Counted from the first letter of the stretch, positions 1 to 9,784 are shown. The stretch: DNA of 43,068 nt from Pseudoroseomonas ludipueritiae (GCF_014490445.1 NZ_JACTUZ010000024.1:1-43068), one strand, 5' to 3'. Numbers and translations are program-made. The notes: generated from the letters alone by a model not told the origin.

Positions 1-41
1 GTGAGCCGCAGAACCGCCGCGTCGAAATCGTCCTGCGCTAA
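1..41 (+). CDS. OmpA-family protein, C-terminal fragment
   Basis: Only the last 12 codons and the stop (TAA at 39-41) lie in the window, read in the frame starting at base 3: EPQNRRVEIVLR. Tails of the form NRRVEI are typical of the OmpA C-terminal peptidoglycan-binding domain found in OmpA, Pal and MotB-like proteins of the outer membrane and periplasm. The call rests on this short tail and on a strong terminator directly downstream, which shows that a transcription unit ends here. A different frame stays open through this stretch to base 195, but it runs through the terminator hairpin and is not credible. The rest of the protein lies outside the window. Confidence 0.6.
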   Translation, partial: EPQNRRVEIVLR

Positions 42-54
42 GCAGGGCGGGATA

Positions 55-78
55 CGGGACGGGGCCAGCCCCGTCCCG
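55..78 (+). terminator. GC-rich hairpin after the OmpA-like gene
   Basis: A perfect 10-bp stem (55-64 with 69-78) closes a four-base CCAG loop, 13 bases after the stop codon. No T-run follows. It is probably a 3' stabilising hairpin or an auxiliary terminator working with the canonical one at 103-127. Confidence 0.5.
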
Positions 79-102
79 GCTATCGATCCATCGGAGAACT
101 CG

Positions 103-127
103 GGGCGCCGCAAGGCGCCCTTTTTTT
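103..127 (+). terminator. Rho-independent terminator
   Basis: A 7-bp stem GGGCGCC/GGCGCCC (103-109 with 114-120) with a GCAA tetraloop is followed at once by seven T residues (121-127). This is a textbook intrinsic terminator. It closes the OmpA-like transcription unit and separates it from the DUF1194 gene at 243. Confidence 0.92.
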
Positions 128-242
128 GCTTCACGTTCTCGTCAGTTCAGACCCGCCAAAGCCGCATGTTGCGTTGCACAATAGGTATGACCTAGTGTCC
201 CTTTGAGGAAAGCAGTCGAACGGTTTCCGACTGGAGGGACCG

Positions 243-1007
243 ATGTCGGGTTTCAATCAGGGCCGCCGCGGTATCATACGGGCGGCCGCCGGGCTGCTCG
301 CAGCCCCTGCCCTGCTGCCGGCGCGCCGCGCCAATGCCATGGAACCGGTGGACGTGGAGCTGGTGCTCGCGGTTGACGTCAGCCGCTCCATGGACCCGGA
401 GGAGCAGGAGCTTCAGTTCAACGGCTATGCCAAGGCCTTCCGCGACTCGCGGCTGGCGGAGGGCATCGCCAATGGGGCCATCGGCGCCATCGCCGTCTGC
501 TTCTTCACCTGGTCCGACTGGGACATGCAGAACCTGCTGGTGCCCTGGACACGCATCGACGGCGCCGCCGCCGCCCATCGCTTCGCCGATGCGCTGGACG
601 CCGCGCCGCGACAGGCATTTCTCTATACCTCCATCTCCGGCGCCATCGACTACGCCAGCCAGCTCTTTGGCCAGGGCTACGAGGGCACGCGGCAGGTGGT
701 CGATATCTCGGGCGACGGCATCAACAATTCCGGCCGCCCCCTGAAGGCGGCGCGGGCCGAGGCGCTGGAGCGTGGCATCGTGCTCAACGGCCTCGCTGTG
801 CTGGACCGCACGCCGCTGCCACCGCAATTCGCCAATCTGCAGCCTTCGCTCGATGACTATTACCATGACGAGGTGATCGGCGGTCCCGGCAGCTTCCTGA
901 TGGTGGCCGAGGGCTTCAGGGCCTTCGAGGGCGCGGTGCGCCGCAAGATCATCCGCGAGATCGCGCTGAATGCGCCGGGCCCGCGAATCGAGCGCGCTTT
1001 CGCCTAG
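243..1007 (+). CDS. DUF1194 (VWA-like) exported protein
   Basis: 254 residues. The N-terminus has a basic start with an RR pair at 8-9, a hydrophobic stretch and a likely cleavage site after ANA at 32, so the protein is predicted to be exported. The mature part opens with a von Willebrand factor A core: strand VELVLAVDVSRSMD carries a MIDAS-type DxSxS motif (D45, S47, S49). This arrangement is typical of DUF1194, a mainly alphaproteobacterial family of unknown function. A later DISGDGINNSG segment fits a VWA metal-site loop. The start has a good ribosome site, GGAGGG, 4 bases before ATG. A short inverted repeat (AGTCG/CGACT) sits just upstream of that site. Probable role: divalent-metal-dependent adhesion or interaction in the periplasm; the ligand is unknown. 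Confidence 0.85.
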   Translation: MSGFNQGRRGIIRAAAGLLAAPALLPARRANAMEPVDVELVLAVDVSRSMDPEEQELQFNGYAKAFRDSRLAEGIANGAIGAIAVCFFTWSDWDMQNLLVPWTRIDGAAAAHRFADALDAAPRQAFLYTSISGAIDYASQLFGQGYEGTRQVVDISGDGINNSGRPLKAARAEALERGIVLNGLAVLDRTPLPPQFANLQPSLDDYYHDEVIGGPGSFLMVAEGFRAFEGAVRRKIIREIALNAPGPRIERAFA

Positions 1008-1034
1008 CGCCGCGATGCGTCTGGCGCGGGGCTG

Positions 1035-1050
1035 GGCTGCCTTGGCAGCC
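1035..1050 (+). repeat. Short inverted repeat between DUF1194 gene and MFS gene
   Basis: GGCTGCC (1035-1041) and GGCAGCC (1044-1050) are complementary and separated by TT. They form a small hairpin 27 bases after the DUF1194 stop. No T-run follows, so termination is only possible. Confidence 0.35.
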
Positions 1051-1118
1051 ACGCCGCTCCGCGGGCAAGGTCCGGATGGGAAGCAACCCGATCCCCGCAT
1101 TGCCTGAGGAATGACTGG

Positions 1119-2483
1119 ATGACCCAGGAAACGGATGGCCTGCCGCCGTCGCGCCGCCTATGGGCGATGGCTGCCATCGCCGTTTCCATCACCCTGGCGG
1201 TGATGGACAGCTCGGTCGCCAATGTCGCCTTGCCGGCCATCGCGGCGGACCTGCAGGTCTCCCCGGCCGATGTCGTGCTGGTGGTCAACGCCTATCAGAT
1301 CGCCACCATCATGTCCCTGCTGCCCTTCGCCTCGCTCGGCGAGAAATTCGGGCATGAGCGGGTCTACCGCGCTGGGCTGGCGGTCTTCACCGCTTCCTCC
1401 CTGGCCTGTGCCCTTTCCTCCTCGCTGGAGATGCTGATCATCTCCCGCATCGCGCAGGGTTTTGGCGCGGCGGGGTTGATGAGCGTGAACACCGCGCTGC
1501 TGCGCTTCATCTTTCCGCAGAAGATGCTGGGGCGCGGCATCGGCATCAACGCGCTGGTGGTTGCCACGGCCTCCGTCGCCGGGCCGCCGATCGGCGCCGC
1601 CGTCCTGGGCGTGGCCCATTGGCCCTGGATCTTCGCGATCAACCTGCCGCTGGGCCTGCTGGCGCTGATCCTCACGCGCTTCCTGCCCTACACGCTCCGC
1701 AGCAACCGCCGCTTCGATGCCGCCAGCGCCCTGCTCTCCGCCGCCACCTTCGGCCTGCTGACCGTGGGTGTGGAGCAGTTCACGCGCGGCCAGCCCTGGT
1801 GGCTCCTGGCCCTCTTCATCCTCGGCTTCCTGGCCTGTGGCACGCTGCTGGTGCGGCGGCAGGCCGGGCGCACCGCGCCGTTGCTGCCAGTGGACCTGCT
1901 GCGGATTCCGGTCTTTGCCCTTTCGGTCGCCACCTCCATCTCCTCCTTCATGGCGCAGATGCTGGCCCTGGTGGTGATACCCTTCCTCTTCCAGCACGAT
2001 TTCGGGCTGACGGCGGTGCAGACCGGGCTGCTGATCACGCCCTGGCCGCTGGTGCTGATCGTGGTGGCGCCGCTCTCCGGACGGCTCGCGGACCACATCA
2101 ACCCCGGGCTGCTGGGCGGCATCGGGCTGGCTGCCATGGCGCTTGGCCTGGTGCTGATGGCGACGCTGCCGCCCGAGCCCTCCTTTGTGCAGATCGGCTG
2201 GCGCATGGCGCTCTGCGGCGCCGGCTTCGGCCTCTTCCAGAGCCCCAACAACCGCGTCCTGCTTTCCTCCGCCCCGCGCGAGCGCAGTGGCGGCGCCAGC
2301 GGCATGCTTTCGACATCGCGGCTGCTGGGGCAGACCTTGGGCGCCGCCCTGGCTGGCCTGGCCCTGGGGCCGCTGCTGGGCGGGCAGAATGGCGCCTCCC
2401 TGGCGCTGGCCCTGGCGGCCGCTATCGCCGGCTTCGCTTCCCTGGTCAGCTTCAGCCGCCTTGCCGCAACCCGCCGGGCCTGA
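1119..2483 (+). CDS. MFS transporter, DHA2 (EmrB/QacA) type
   Basis: 454 residues, almost wholly hydrophobic, with segments consistent with a 14-helix DHA2 drug:H+ antiporter of the inner membrane. Family marks are visible: a conserved acidic residue and motif in helix 1 (D30 in VMDSSVANVALPAI), a motif-A-like loop (GEKFGHERVYR) and the motif-B sequence RIAQGFGAAG. The start is supported by GAGGA 8 bases upstream of ATG. DHA2 members export antibiotics, dyes or toxic metabolites; the substrate cannot be read from sequence. It heads a same-strand series with a DUF3253 protein, an ABC exporter and a VOC protein. No regulator gene is adjacent. Confidence 0.88.
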   Translation: MTQETDGLPPSRRLWAMAAIAVSITLAVMDSSVANVALPAIAADLQVSPADVVLVVNAYQIATIMSLLPFASLGEKFGHERVYRAGLAVFTASSLACALSSSLEMLIISRIAQGFGAAGLMSVNTALLRFIFPQKMLGRGIGINALVVATASVAGPPIGAAVLGVAHWPWIFAINLPLGLLALILTRFLPYTLRSNRRFDAASALLSAATFGLLTVGVEQFTRGQPWWLLALFILGFLACGTLLVRRQAGRTAPLLPVDLLRIPVFALSVATSISSFMAQMLALVVIPFLFQHDFGLTAVQTGLLITPWPLVLIVVAPLSGRLADHINPGLLGGIGLAAMALGLVLMATLPPEPSFVQIGWRMALCGAGFGLFQSPNNRVLLSSAPRERSGGASGMLSTSRLLGQTLGAALAGLALGPLLGGQNGASLALALAAAIAGFASLVSFSRLAATRRA

Positions 2484-2538
2484 GAAGCCTTGAACCGCCG
2501 CCCAACCGCACCACCCTGCCAAGCATGAGCCGCATCAC

Positions 2539-2847
2539 ATGACCAGCCCCAGCAATGCCGACCTCGCCGCCGAGATCCTGCGCCGCACCGAGGCCCAGGA
2601 GCCCGGCAAGTCGATCTGCCCCAGCGAGGTCGCCCGCGCCTTCGCCCCGCCCGCCGGCACGCCAGGCGCCGAGGATGTCTGGCGCCCCCTGATGCCGCGC
2701 GTACGCAAGGCGGCGCTCGGCCTGCAGGCGGAAGGGCGCATCGAGATCCTGCGCAAAGGCAAGCCGGTGCCGGCGGATCAGGTGCGCGGCGTCATCCGCC
2801 TGCGCGCCGCGAGGGAGCCTTCCTCCGAACCTTCCACCGAGGGCTGA
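2539..2847 (+). CDS. DUF3253 domain protein
   Basis: 102 residues. The pattern fits DUF3253: a helical start (LAAEILRRTEAQ), GKSICPSEVARA, then DVWRPLMPRVRKAALGL and a short strand with GRIEILRKGKPV, ending GVIRLRAA. The fold resembles a small winged helix, and the biochemical function is unknown. The ribosome site is weak. A five-codon reading frame (2525-2542) ends across the ATGA start, which could couple translation but may be chance. The ABC transporter follows after 5 bases, so the two are very likely co-transcribed. Confidence 0.8.
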   Translation: MTSPSNADLAAEILRRTEAQEPGKSICPSEVARAFAPPAGTPGAEDVWRPLMPRVRKAALGLQAEGRIEILRKGKPVPADQVRGVIRLRAAREPSSEPSTEG

Positions 2848-2852
2848 ACCCG

Positions 2853-4601
2853 ATGCGCAGCCTTCTGCCTTTCCTGCGTGACGCCTGGGCACTGGCGCGG
2901 CCCTACTGGAACAGCGAGGAGAAGTGGAAGGCGCGCGGCTTGCTCGCCGTCATCATCCTGCTGAACCTGGCCATGGTCGGCATGAACGTGCTGCTGACCT
3001 ACTGGCAGGCCTCCTTCTACGACGCGCTGCAGAACAAGGACTTCACGGCCTTCAGCCAGCTCTTGCTCTGGGGCCACCGGCAGGAGGACGGCGATTTCAT
3101 GCCGGGCTTCTCCATCGTGGCGGCGCTGTTCATCGTGGTGGCGGTCTACCAGCTCTACCTCAACCAGGCGCTGCAGATCCGCTGGCGGCGGTGGCTGGTC
3201 GGCCACATGATGCACGACTGGCTGGACCGCCACGCCTATTACCGCATGGGCCTGACCGAGGGCGGCGCCGACAACCCGGACCAGCGCATCTCGGACGATA
3301 CCCGCCTCTACGTCAGCTCCACCCTCAATCTCGGGCTGGGGCTGATGAGCGCGGTGGTGACGCTGGTCTCCTTTATTGTCGTGCTCTGGGGCCTGTCGGG
3401 GCCCATGTCGGTCTTCGGCATCAATATCCCGGGCTACCTGGTCTGGGTGGCACTGATCTATTCGGCGGTGGGCACCTGGCTGGCGCATCTGATCGGCCGC
3501 AAGCTGATCGGGCTGAACTTCAACCAGCAGCGCGTGGAAGCCGATTTCCGTTTCTCGCTGGTGCGCGTGCGGGAGAACATGGAAGGCATCGCCCTGCATG
3601 GCGGCGAGCCGCAGGAGGAAGCGGGGCTGCGCGAACGCTTCGCGGCGGTGATGCACAACTGGTGGGCCATCATGACGGCCACCAAGCAGCTCACCTTCTT
3701 CACCGCCGGCTTCGGGCAGGTGGCGGTGATCTTTCCCTTCATCGTCGCAGCACCCGCCTACTTCGCGGGAAAGGTGGCGCTGGGCGCGCTGGTGCAGACC
3801 ACGCGCGCCTTCGGCGAGGTGCAGGGCGCCATGTCCTGGGCCGTCACGGCTTATGACGAGCTGGCAGCATGGCGCGCCACCGTGGACCGCCTGACCGGCT
3901 TCCACCTGGCCATGGCCGCCGCCCGCGCCGCCGGGGAGGAAGGCCCGCGTGTTACCCCCGGCACCGGCGATGCGCTCACCGCCGAGGGCCTGCGCCTCGC
4001 CCTGCCCAATGGCCGGGTGCTGACCGAGGATGCCAGCCTGCGCGTCGCACCCGGCGAGGCCGTGCTGATCACCGGCGCATCGGGCAGCGGCAAGTCCACC
4101 CTCTTCCGCGCCCTCTCCGGCATCTGGCCCTTCGGCAGCGGGCATATCCAGCAGCCGGAGGGCCAGGTGCTCTTCCTGCCGCAGCGCCCCTATATGCCGC
4201 TGGGCACGCTGAAGCGCGCCGTCTGCTACCCGCACGACCCTGGCCAGCACAGCAATGCCGAGGTCGCGGCCGCGCTGGAAAAGGCCGGGCTGGATGCCCT
4301 GGTGCCCCGGCTGGAGGAGTCCGATGCCTGGGAACGCCGCCTGTCCGGCGGCGAGCAGCAGCGGCTGGCCGTGGCGCGCGCCCTGCTGGTGAAGCCGCGC
4401 TGGCTCTTCCTGGATGAAGCCACGGCAAGCCTGGACCCGGCCGCCGAACGGACGCTCTATACCACCCTGCGGCGGGAGTTGCCGCAGGCCGCCATCCTGT
4501 CCATCGCGCATCGGCCGGCGGTTGCCGAATTCCACGACCGGGTGCTGCGGCTGGCCGATGGCAAGCTGGCGCCGGTCCAACCACAGGAGAGCCTCGCTTG
4601 A
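2853..4601 (+). CDS. ABC transporter, fused permease and ATPase (SbmA/BacA-like TMD)
   Basis: 582 residues. The N-terminal ~340 residues are a membrane domain of the SbmA/BacA/YddA type, opening with an amphipathic stretch and helices around 25-45, 90-110 and 160-210. The C-terminal ATPase has Walker A GASGSGKST near 407-415, signature LSGGEQQR near 498, Walker B RWLFLDEATASLD near 515 and the H-loop SIAHRP near 551. All catalytic elements are intact. This half-transporter should dimerise in the inner membrane. Relatives (YddA, ABCD-like) move peptides, acyl-CoA or vitamin derivatives; the substrate here is unknown. Its stop overlaps the start of the VOC gene by four bases (TTGA), implying translational coupling. 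Confidence 0.87.
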   Translation: MRSLLPFLRDAWALARPYWNSEEKWKARGLLAVIILLNLAMVGMNVLLTYWQASFYDALQNKDFTAFSQLLLWGHRQEDGDFMPGFSIVAALFIVVAVYQLYLNQALQIRWRRWLVGHMMHDWLDRHAYYRMGLTEGGADNPDQRISDDTRLYVSSTLNLGLGLMSAVVTLVSFIVVLWGLSGPMSVFGINIPGYLVWVALIYSAVGTWLAHLIGRKLIGLNFNQQRVEADFRFSLVRVRENMEGIALHGGEPQEEAGLRERFAAVMHNWWAIMTATKQLTFFTAGFGQVAVIFPFIVAAPAYFAGKVALGALVQTTRAFGEVQGAMSWAVTAYDELAAWRATVDRLTGFHLAMAAARAAGEEGPRVTPGTGDALTAEGLRLALPNGRVLTEDASLRVAPGEAVLITGASGSGKSTLFRALSGIWPFGSGHIQQPEGQVLFLPQRPYMPLGTLKRAVCYPHDPGQHSNAEVAAALEKAGLDALVPRLEESDAWERRLSGGEQQRLAVARALLVKPRWLFLDEATASLDPAAERTLYTTLRRELPQAAILSIAHRPAVAEFHDRVLRLADGKLAPVQPQESLA

Positions 4602-5443
4602 GCGCCATTCCCGCCCCCCGCTTCGACCATGTCGTGGTCTATGTGGAAGACCAACTCGATGCCTCGGCCGAAACCTATGCCCGGCTTGGCTTTCACCTGA
4701 CGGAGCGGGGGCACCACACGCTGGGCTCCTCCAACCACCTCGCCATCTTCGGCACCGATTACCTGGAGCTGCTGGGCTACGAGCCGGCGCGGATTACCAA
4801 GGATTCCGTGCTCTGGAACATGCCGAAGGGCCTGGGCGGGCTGGTCTTCAAGCCCGGTCCCGACGCCGGCTTCCGCGACGCCATCGTCGCGCGGGGCGTG
4901 CCGGCCGAGCCCTCCCGCGAATTCAGCCGCCCGGTGGAGCTGCCGGAAGGCACGCGCGATGCCAGCTTCCGCGTGACGCATCTGGCGCCTGAGGTGGCCT
5001 TCAATGGCCGGGTCTTCTTCTGCCACCATTTCACGCCGGAACTGGTCTGGCGCCCGGAGTGGCAGAAGCATGCCAATGGCGTCACCGGCATCGCCGAGTT
5101 CATTGTGGCCACGGCGGAGCCGGAGCGCGCCGCCGCGCCCTATCGCAAGCTCTATGGCGATGCGGCCTTCAGCACCGTGGATGGCGGCGTGGCCTTGCAG
5201 GCCGATCGTGGACGGCTGCTGATCCTGACGCCGGATGCCGCCCGCCGCCACCTGGGCGATGCCCTGCCGCCGCTGCCGGCCGATGGGCGGGATGCCATGG
5301 TCGGGCTGGTGCTGCGGACATCCTCCCTGGCGCAGGCACGGGCGGCGCTGCAGGCCGGCGGCGTGCCGGTGCGGGAAGAAGCCGGCCGCCTGATGGTCTC
5401 GGCGGCGGATAGCTTCGGGCTGGCGCTGGGCTTCACCGAGTAA
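4598..5443 (+). CDS. VOC family protein (glyoxalase-like domain)
   Basis: 281 residues with two vicinal-oxygen-chelate repeats. The first begins at FDHVVVYVEDQLDASAETYARLGFHLT and contains GSSNHLAIFGTDYLELLGYEP; the second follows near 150 (GVTGIAEFIVATAEPERAAAPYRKLYGD). This matches the Pfam Glyoxalase-like group, metal-dependent enzymes or binding proteins of mostly unassigned substrate. The start is TTG at 4598, overlapping the ABC transporter stop as TTGA. An AGGAGA ribosome site lies 7 bases upstream and no ATG fits the family N-terminus. Coupling to the exporter suggests that the two act on the same compound, which is inference only. Confidence 0.82.
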   Translation: MSAIPAPRFDHVVVYVEDQLDASAETYARLGFHLTERGHHTLGSSNHLAIFGTDYLELLGYEPARITKDSVLWNMPKGLGGLVFKPGPDAGFRDAIVARGVPAEPSREFSRPVELPEGTRDASFRVTHLAPEVAFNGRVFFCHHFTPELVWRPEWQKHANGVTGIAEFIVATAEPERAAAPYRKLYGDAAFSTVDGGVALQADRGRLLILTPDAARRHLGDALPPLPADGRDAMVGLVLRTSSLAQARAALQAGGVPVREEAGRLMVSAADSFGLALGFTE

Positions 5444-5451
5444 GGCGCAGC

Positions 5452-6153
5452 TCAGCCTGGCGCGAAGTAATCCGGGTATTCAGCCCGCACCGCCGGGATG
5501 CGGGCGAAGGTGGCGGAGAAATGCTGCCGCAACGCCGCCTCCACCGCCCGCCCGTCGCCCGCCAGGATGGCACGGGCGATGTTGCGGTGCTCAGCCAGCA
5601 CGGTTTCCATCTTGCCGGGGCTGGGCAGGTTCAGGCGCCGCAGCCGGTCCAGGTGGCCGCTGCGGCTGCGTACCAGGGCCCAGAGGCCCGGGATCTCCGC
5701 TGCCTCATAGAGCAGGGCGTGGAAGGCGTCGTCCGCCTGGGCGAAGCCTTCCTGCCCCAGCAGGCTTTCCTGTTCCGCCAGATGCGCTTCCAGCCGCGCG
5801 CCGAGTTCTGCCGGCGGCCCGGCGGCCAGGCGCTGCCCGACCTCCAGCTCCACCGCCATGCGCAGGAAATGCGCCTGCCGCGCATTGTCCAGGTCGATGT
5901 GCGCCACATGGGTGGAGGCGCTGGGCACCACCGTCACCAGCCCTTCGTCCTGCAGGCGAGTCAGTGCCTCCCGCACCGGGGTCTGGCTGACACCGAGCTG
6001 CGCCGCCAGTTGCGCGCGGGACAGCGGCATGCCCGGCGGCAAAGCCAGGGAGACGATGGCCTGCCGCAGATTGCCAAAGGCGATTTCGCCCGCCGACAGC
6101 CGGGGACCGATCGGCGCCAGCAGGGTCTCGGCGGAAGGGCGAGAGGCGGACAT
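5452..6153 (-). CDS. GntR-family transcriptional regulator, FCD domain
   Basis: 233 residues. An N-terminal winged helix-turn-helix (about 23-85) contains LSRAQLAAQLGVSQTPVREALTR, the hallmark of GntR proteins. The C-terminal helical FCD domain carries the usual metal/ligand positions (ADDAFHALLYEAA, LAEHRNIARAI, LRQHFSA). FCD members usually repress an adjacent catabolic operon and release DNA on binding an organic acid. The gene is divergent from the dehydrogenase-dehydratase-RraA operon and separated from it by 172 bases that hold good candidate operators, so that operon is its expected target. Its 3' end lies only 8 bases from the convergent VOC gene. Confidence 0.9.
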   Translation of the reverse strand: MSASRPSAETLLAPIGPRLSAGEIAFGNLRQAIVSLALPPGMPLSRAQLAAQLGVSQTPVREALTRLQDEGLVTVVPSASTHVAHIDLDNARQAHFLRMAVELEVGQRLAAGPPAELGARLEAHLAEQESLLGQEGFAQADDAFHALLYEAAEIPGLWALVRSRSGHLDRLRRLNLPSPGKMETVLAEHRNIARAILAGDGRAVEAALRQHFSATFARIPAVRAEYPDYFAPG

Positions 6154-6180
6154 GGGTGACTTCTAACGCAAATCCCCGAA

Positions 6181-6210
6181 ATCCGAAATATCGGATACTT
6201 GTCTGACGAC
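6181..6210. promoter_or_regulatory. Candidate GntR/FCD operators
   Basis: Two dyads sit side by side in the divergent intergenic region. ATCCGA-AATA-TCGGAT (6181-6196) is a perfect 6-bp inverted repeat. TTGTCTGACGA (6199-6209) is a near-palindrome of the TNGTnnnACNA type recognised by many FadR/FCD regulators. Both are 28-60 bases upstream of the regulator start and upstream of the operon, the expected place for autoregulation and repression. Confidence 0.55.
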
Positions 6211-6275
6211 TGGAGCGGGTCTAGGACTCCATGAACCGGCCGCGCCGCAGGCGAGAGCCACTTGTTCAGGGGAGT

Positions 6276-6329
6276 ATGGCCATGGCCGCATCGCGCTTTT
6301 CCATCGAACTTCTGGTGCCTGCCCGGTGA
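6276..6329 (+). CDS. Short upstream ORF (leader) overlapping the dehydrogenase start
   Basis: A 17-codon frame, or 15 codons if the second ATG at 6282 is used, reads MAMAASRFSIELLVPAR. AGGGGAG (6268-6274) precedes it at good spacing for the second ATG. Its TGA (6327-6329) overlaps the GTG start (6326-6328) of the dehydrogenase as GTGA, so translation of the leader could deliver ribosomes to a start that has no clear site of its own. It has no recognisable domain and is too short for homology. Its role is inferred to be coupling or attenuation, not a functional protein. Confidence 0.4.
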   Translation: MAMAASRFSIELLVPAR

Positions 6330-7282
6330 GCCCGCTCCCGCGCGTCCTCCTCGCCCGCAAGGTCACGCCCGCCGCTGAGGAGCGGGCCCGCCGCGACTTC
6401 GATACCCTGGTGGCCGACCACGACCTGAGCACGGATGAGGCCATCGAGGCCGCCGCGCGCCACAAGGCGGTGGCCATGGTGATCGGCGCTTCCGTGAAGC
6501 TGGATGCCGCCGCGGCCGCGCGGCTGCCGGATCATGTGAAGATCATCGCCAATACCAGCGTCGGTTACGACCACATGGACGCCGCGGCCGTGAAGGCGCG
6601 CGGCATCATCGTGACCAATACGCCGGATGTGCTGACGGATTGCACCGCCGACCTCGCCTTCATGCTGCTGCTGGCCGCCTGCCGCCGTGCCCATGAATAC
6701 GACGTGCTGATGCGCCAGGGCTGGGGCGTGAAGATGGGCTTTGGCGAATGGCTGAGCATGAAGCCGAGTGGCAAGACGCTGGGCATCGTCGGCATGGGCC
6801 GCATCGGCCGCGCCATGGCGGACCGTGCCCGCGGCTTCGGCATGCGCGTCCTCTACCACAACCGCAGCCGCCTGCCGGCCGAGCTGGAGAAGGGCGCCGA
6901 GTATTTCGAGTCGATGGACGCGATGCTGCCGCATTGCCAGATCCTCTCGCTGCACCTGCCCGCCGGCGGCGGCACGCTGATGACGCGGGAGGCCTTCGCG
7001 CTGCTGCCCAAGGGCGCCGTCTTCGTGAACACCGCGCGCGGCGCGCTGGTGGATGAGGATGCGCTGATCGAGGCGCTGAAGAGCGGCCATCTCTTCGCCG
7101 CCGGGCTCGATGTCTTCCGCAAGGAGCCTGACTACGACACGCGCTTCGCCGAATTGCCGAATGTCTTCCTGACGCCGCATATCGCCAGCGCCACGCAGGA
7201 GACGCGCGATGCCATGGCGATGCTGGCGCTCGACAACGTGGCCGCCATCTGCGCCGGCCGCCCTGCCCTCACCCCCGTCTGA
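6326..7282 (+). CDS. D-2-hydroxyacid dehydrogenase (glyoxylate/hydroxypyruvate reductase-like)
   Basis: 318 residues with the usual split substrate-binding and Rossmann domains. The NAD(P) loop GMGRIGRAMA begins near 156, and the catalytic triad is complete: R238 (NTARGALVDE), E267 and H285 (LTPHIASAT). Sequence style (VLLARKVTPAAEERARRDFD) fits the D-glycerate dehydrogenase/glyoxylate reductase group. The start is GTG; it matches the family N-terminus, and the only alternative upstream frame stops across it. First gene of a three-gene operon with an IlvD/Edd dehydratase and an RraA-like aldolase. It probably handles a 2-hydroxy or 2-oxo acid made or consumed in sugar-acid catabolism, such as glyoxylate/glycolate or hydroxypyruvate. 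The substrate is unproven. Confidence 0.88.
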   Translation: MSPLPRVLLARKVTPAAEERARRDFDTLVADHDLSTDEAIEAAARHKAVAMVIGASVKLDAAAAARLPDHVKIIANTSVGYDHMDAAAVKARGIIVTNTPDVLTDCTADLAFMLLLAACRRAHEYDVLMRQGWGVKMGFGEWLSMKPSGKTLGIVGMGRIGRAMADRARGFGMRVLYHNRSRLPAELEKGAEYFESMDAMLPHCQILSLHLPAGGGTLMTREAFALLPKGAVFVNTARGALVDEDALIEALKSGHLFAAGLDVFRKEPDYDTRFAELPNVFLTPHIASATQETRDAMAMLALDNVAAICAGRPALTPV

Positions 7283-7299
7283 ACGGAAGCCCTGCCGTC

Positions 7300-9051
<1,752 letters not shown>

Positions 9052-9061
9052 GGCACCGAAC

Positions 9062-9784
9062 ATGGCCTTGAACCCCGATACGCGCGCCAAGCTGAAGACC
9101 GTCAGCACCGCGACGCTCGCCACCGCGCTCTACAAGCGCGGCTTCCGCAACCAGATGATCCAGGGTGTGCAGCCCGTCGGCGGCAAGGCCAAGCCGGAGA
9201 CCATGGTGGGCGAGGCCTTCACGCTGCGCTACATGCCGGCGCGCGAGGACCTGAACCAGCTTTCCGTCTTCCGCGACCGCGGCCACCCGCAGCGCAAGGC
9301 GGTGGAGGAATGCCCGCCCGGCGCGGTGATGGTGATGGACAGCCGCAAGGACCCGCGCGCGGCTTCCGCCGGTGGCATCCTGGTGACGCGGCTGATGGTG
9401 CGCGGCGTGGCAGGCGTGGTGACCGATGGCGGCTTCCGTGACTCCGCGGACATCGCCGCCATGGACATCGCGGCCTTCCACACCCGCCCTTCCGCCCCCA
9501 CCAACCTGACGCTGCACCAGGCGATCGACATCAATGTGCCGATCGGCTGCGGCGATGCGCCGGTGTTCCCGGGCGACGTGATCGTGGGCGATGCCGATGG
9601 CGTCATCGTCATCCCCGCGCATCTGGCCGATGAGATCGCGGCGGAGGCGGTGGACATGACCGCCTTCGAGGATTTCGTGCAGGAGAAGGTGGGCGGTGGC
9701 CAGAGCATCCTGGGCCTCTATCCGCCGACCGACGAAAGCAACCTTGCCACCTTCGAGGCCTGGCGGAAGGAGAAGGGGCGCTAA
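9062..9784 (+). CDS. RraA-family protein, probable 2-keto-3-deoxy acid aldolase
   Basis: 240 residues of the RraA/HMG-CHA aldolase fold. The class II pyruvate-aldolase motif G-x20-R-D-x2-D is present: G105 leads to R126-D127 in GVVTDGGFRDSADIAAM, with D130. In HMG/CHA aldolase this Arg and Asp stabilise the pyruvate enolate and bind metal, so this copy looks catalytic and is probably not the RNase E inhibitor RraA. It is about 70 residues longer than E. coli RraA. Last gene of the operon with the dehydratase. I infer that it cleaves the dehydratase product to pyruvate and an aldehyde. GAGG 9 bases before ATG supports the start. Confidence 0.82.
   Translation: MALNPDTRAKLKTVSTATLATALYKRGFRNQMIQGVQPVGGKAKPETMVGEAFTLRYMPAREDLNQLSVFRDRGHPQRKAVEECPPGAVMVMDSRKDPRAASAGGILVTRLMVRGVAGVVTDGGFRDSADIAAMDIAAFHTRPSAPTNLTLHQAIDINVPIGCGDAPVFPGDVIVGDADGVIVIPAHLADEIAAEAVDMTAFEDFVQEKVGGGQSILGLYPPTDESNLATFEAWRKEKGR

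Noticed and set aside
1-195. Open frame starting with GTG at base 1
   Set aside because: It reads through two hairpins including a canonical T-tailed terminator; the real coding end here is the OmpA-like tail in another frame.
1158-2522. 454-codon open frame antisense to the MFS gene
   Set aside because: Composition is rich in G, Q, H and R without any domain, typical of antisense frames at high GC; the plus-strand MFS protein is certain.
2778-4580. 600-codon open frame antisense to the ABC transporter
   Set aside because: No domain and low-complexity QHGR content; shadow of an unmistakable ABC transporter.
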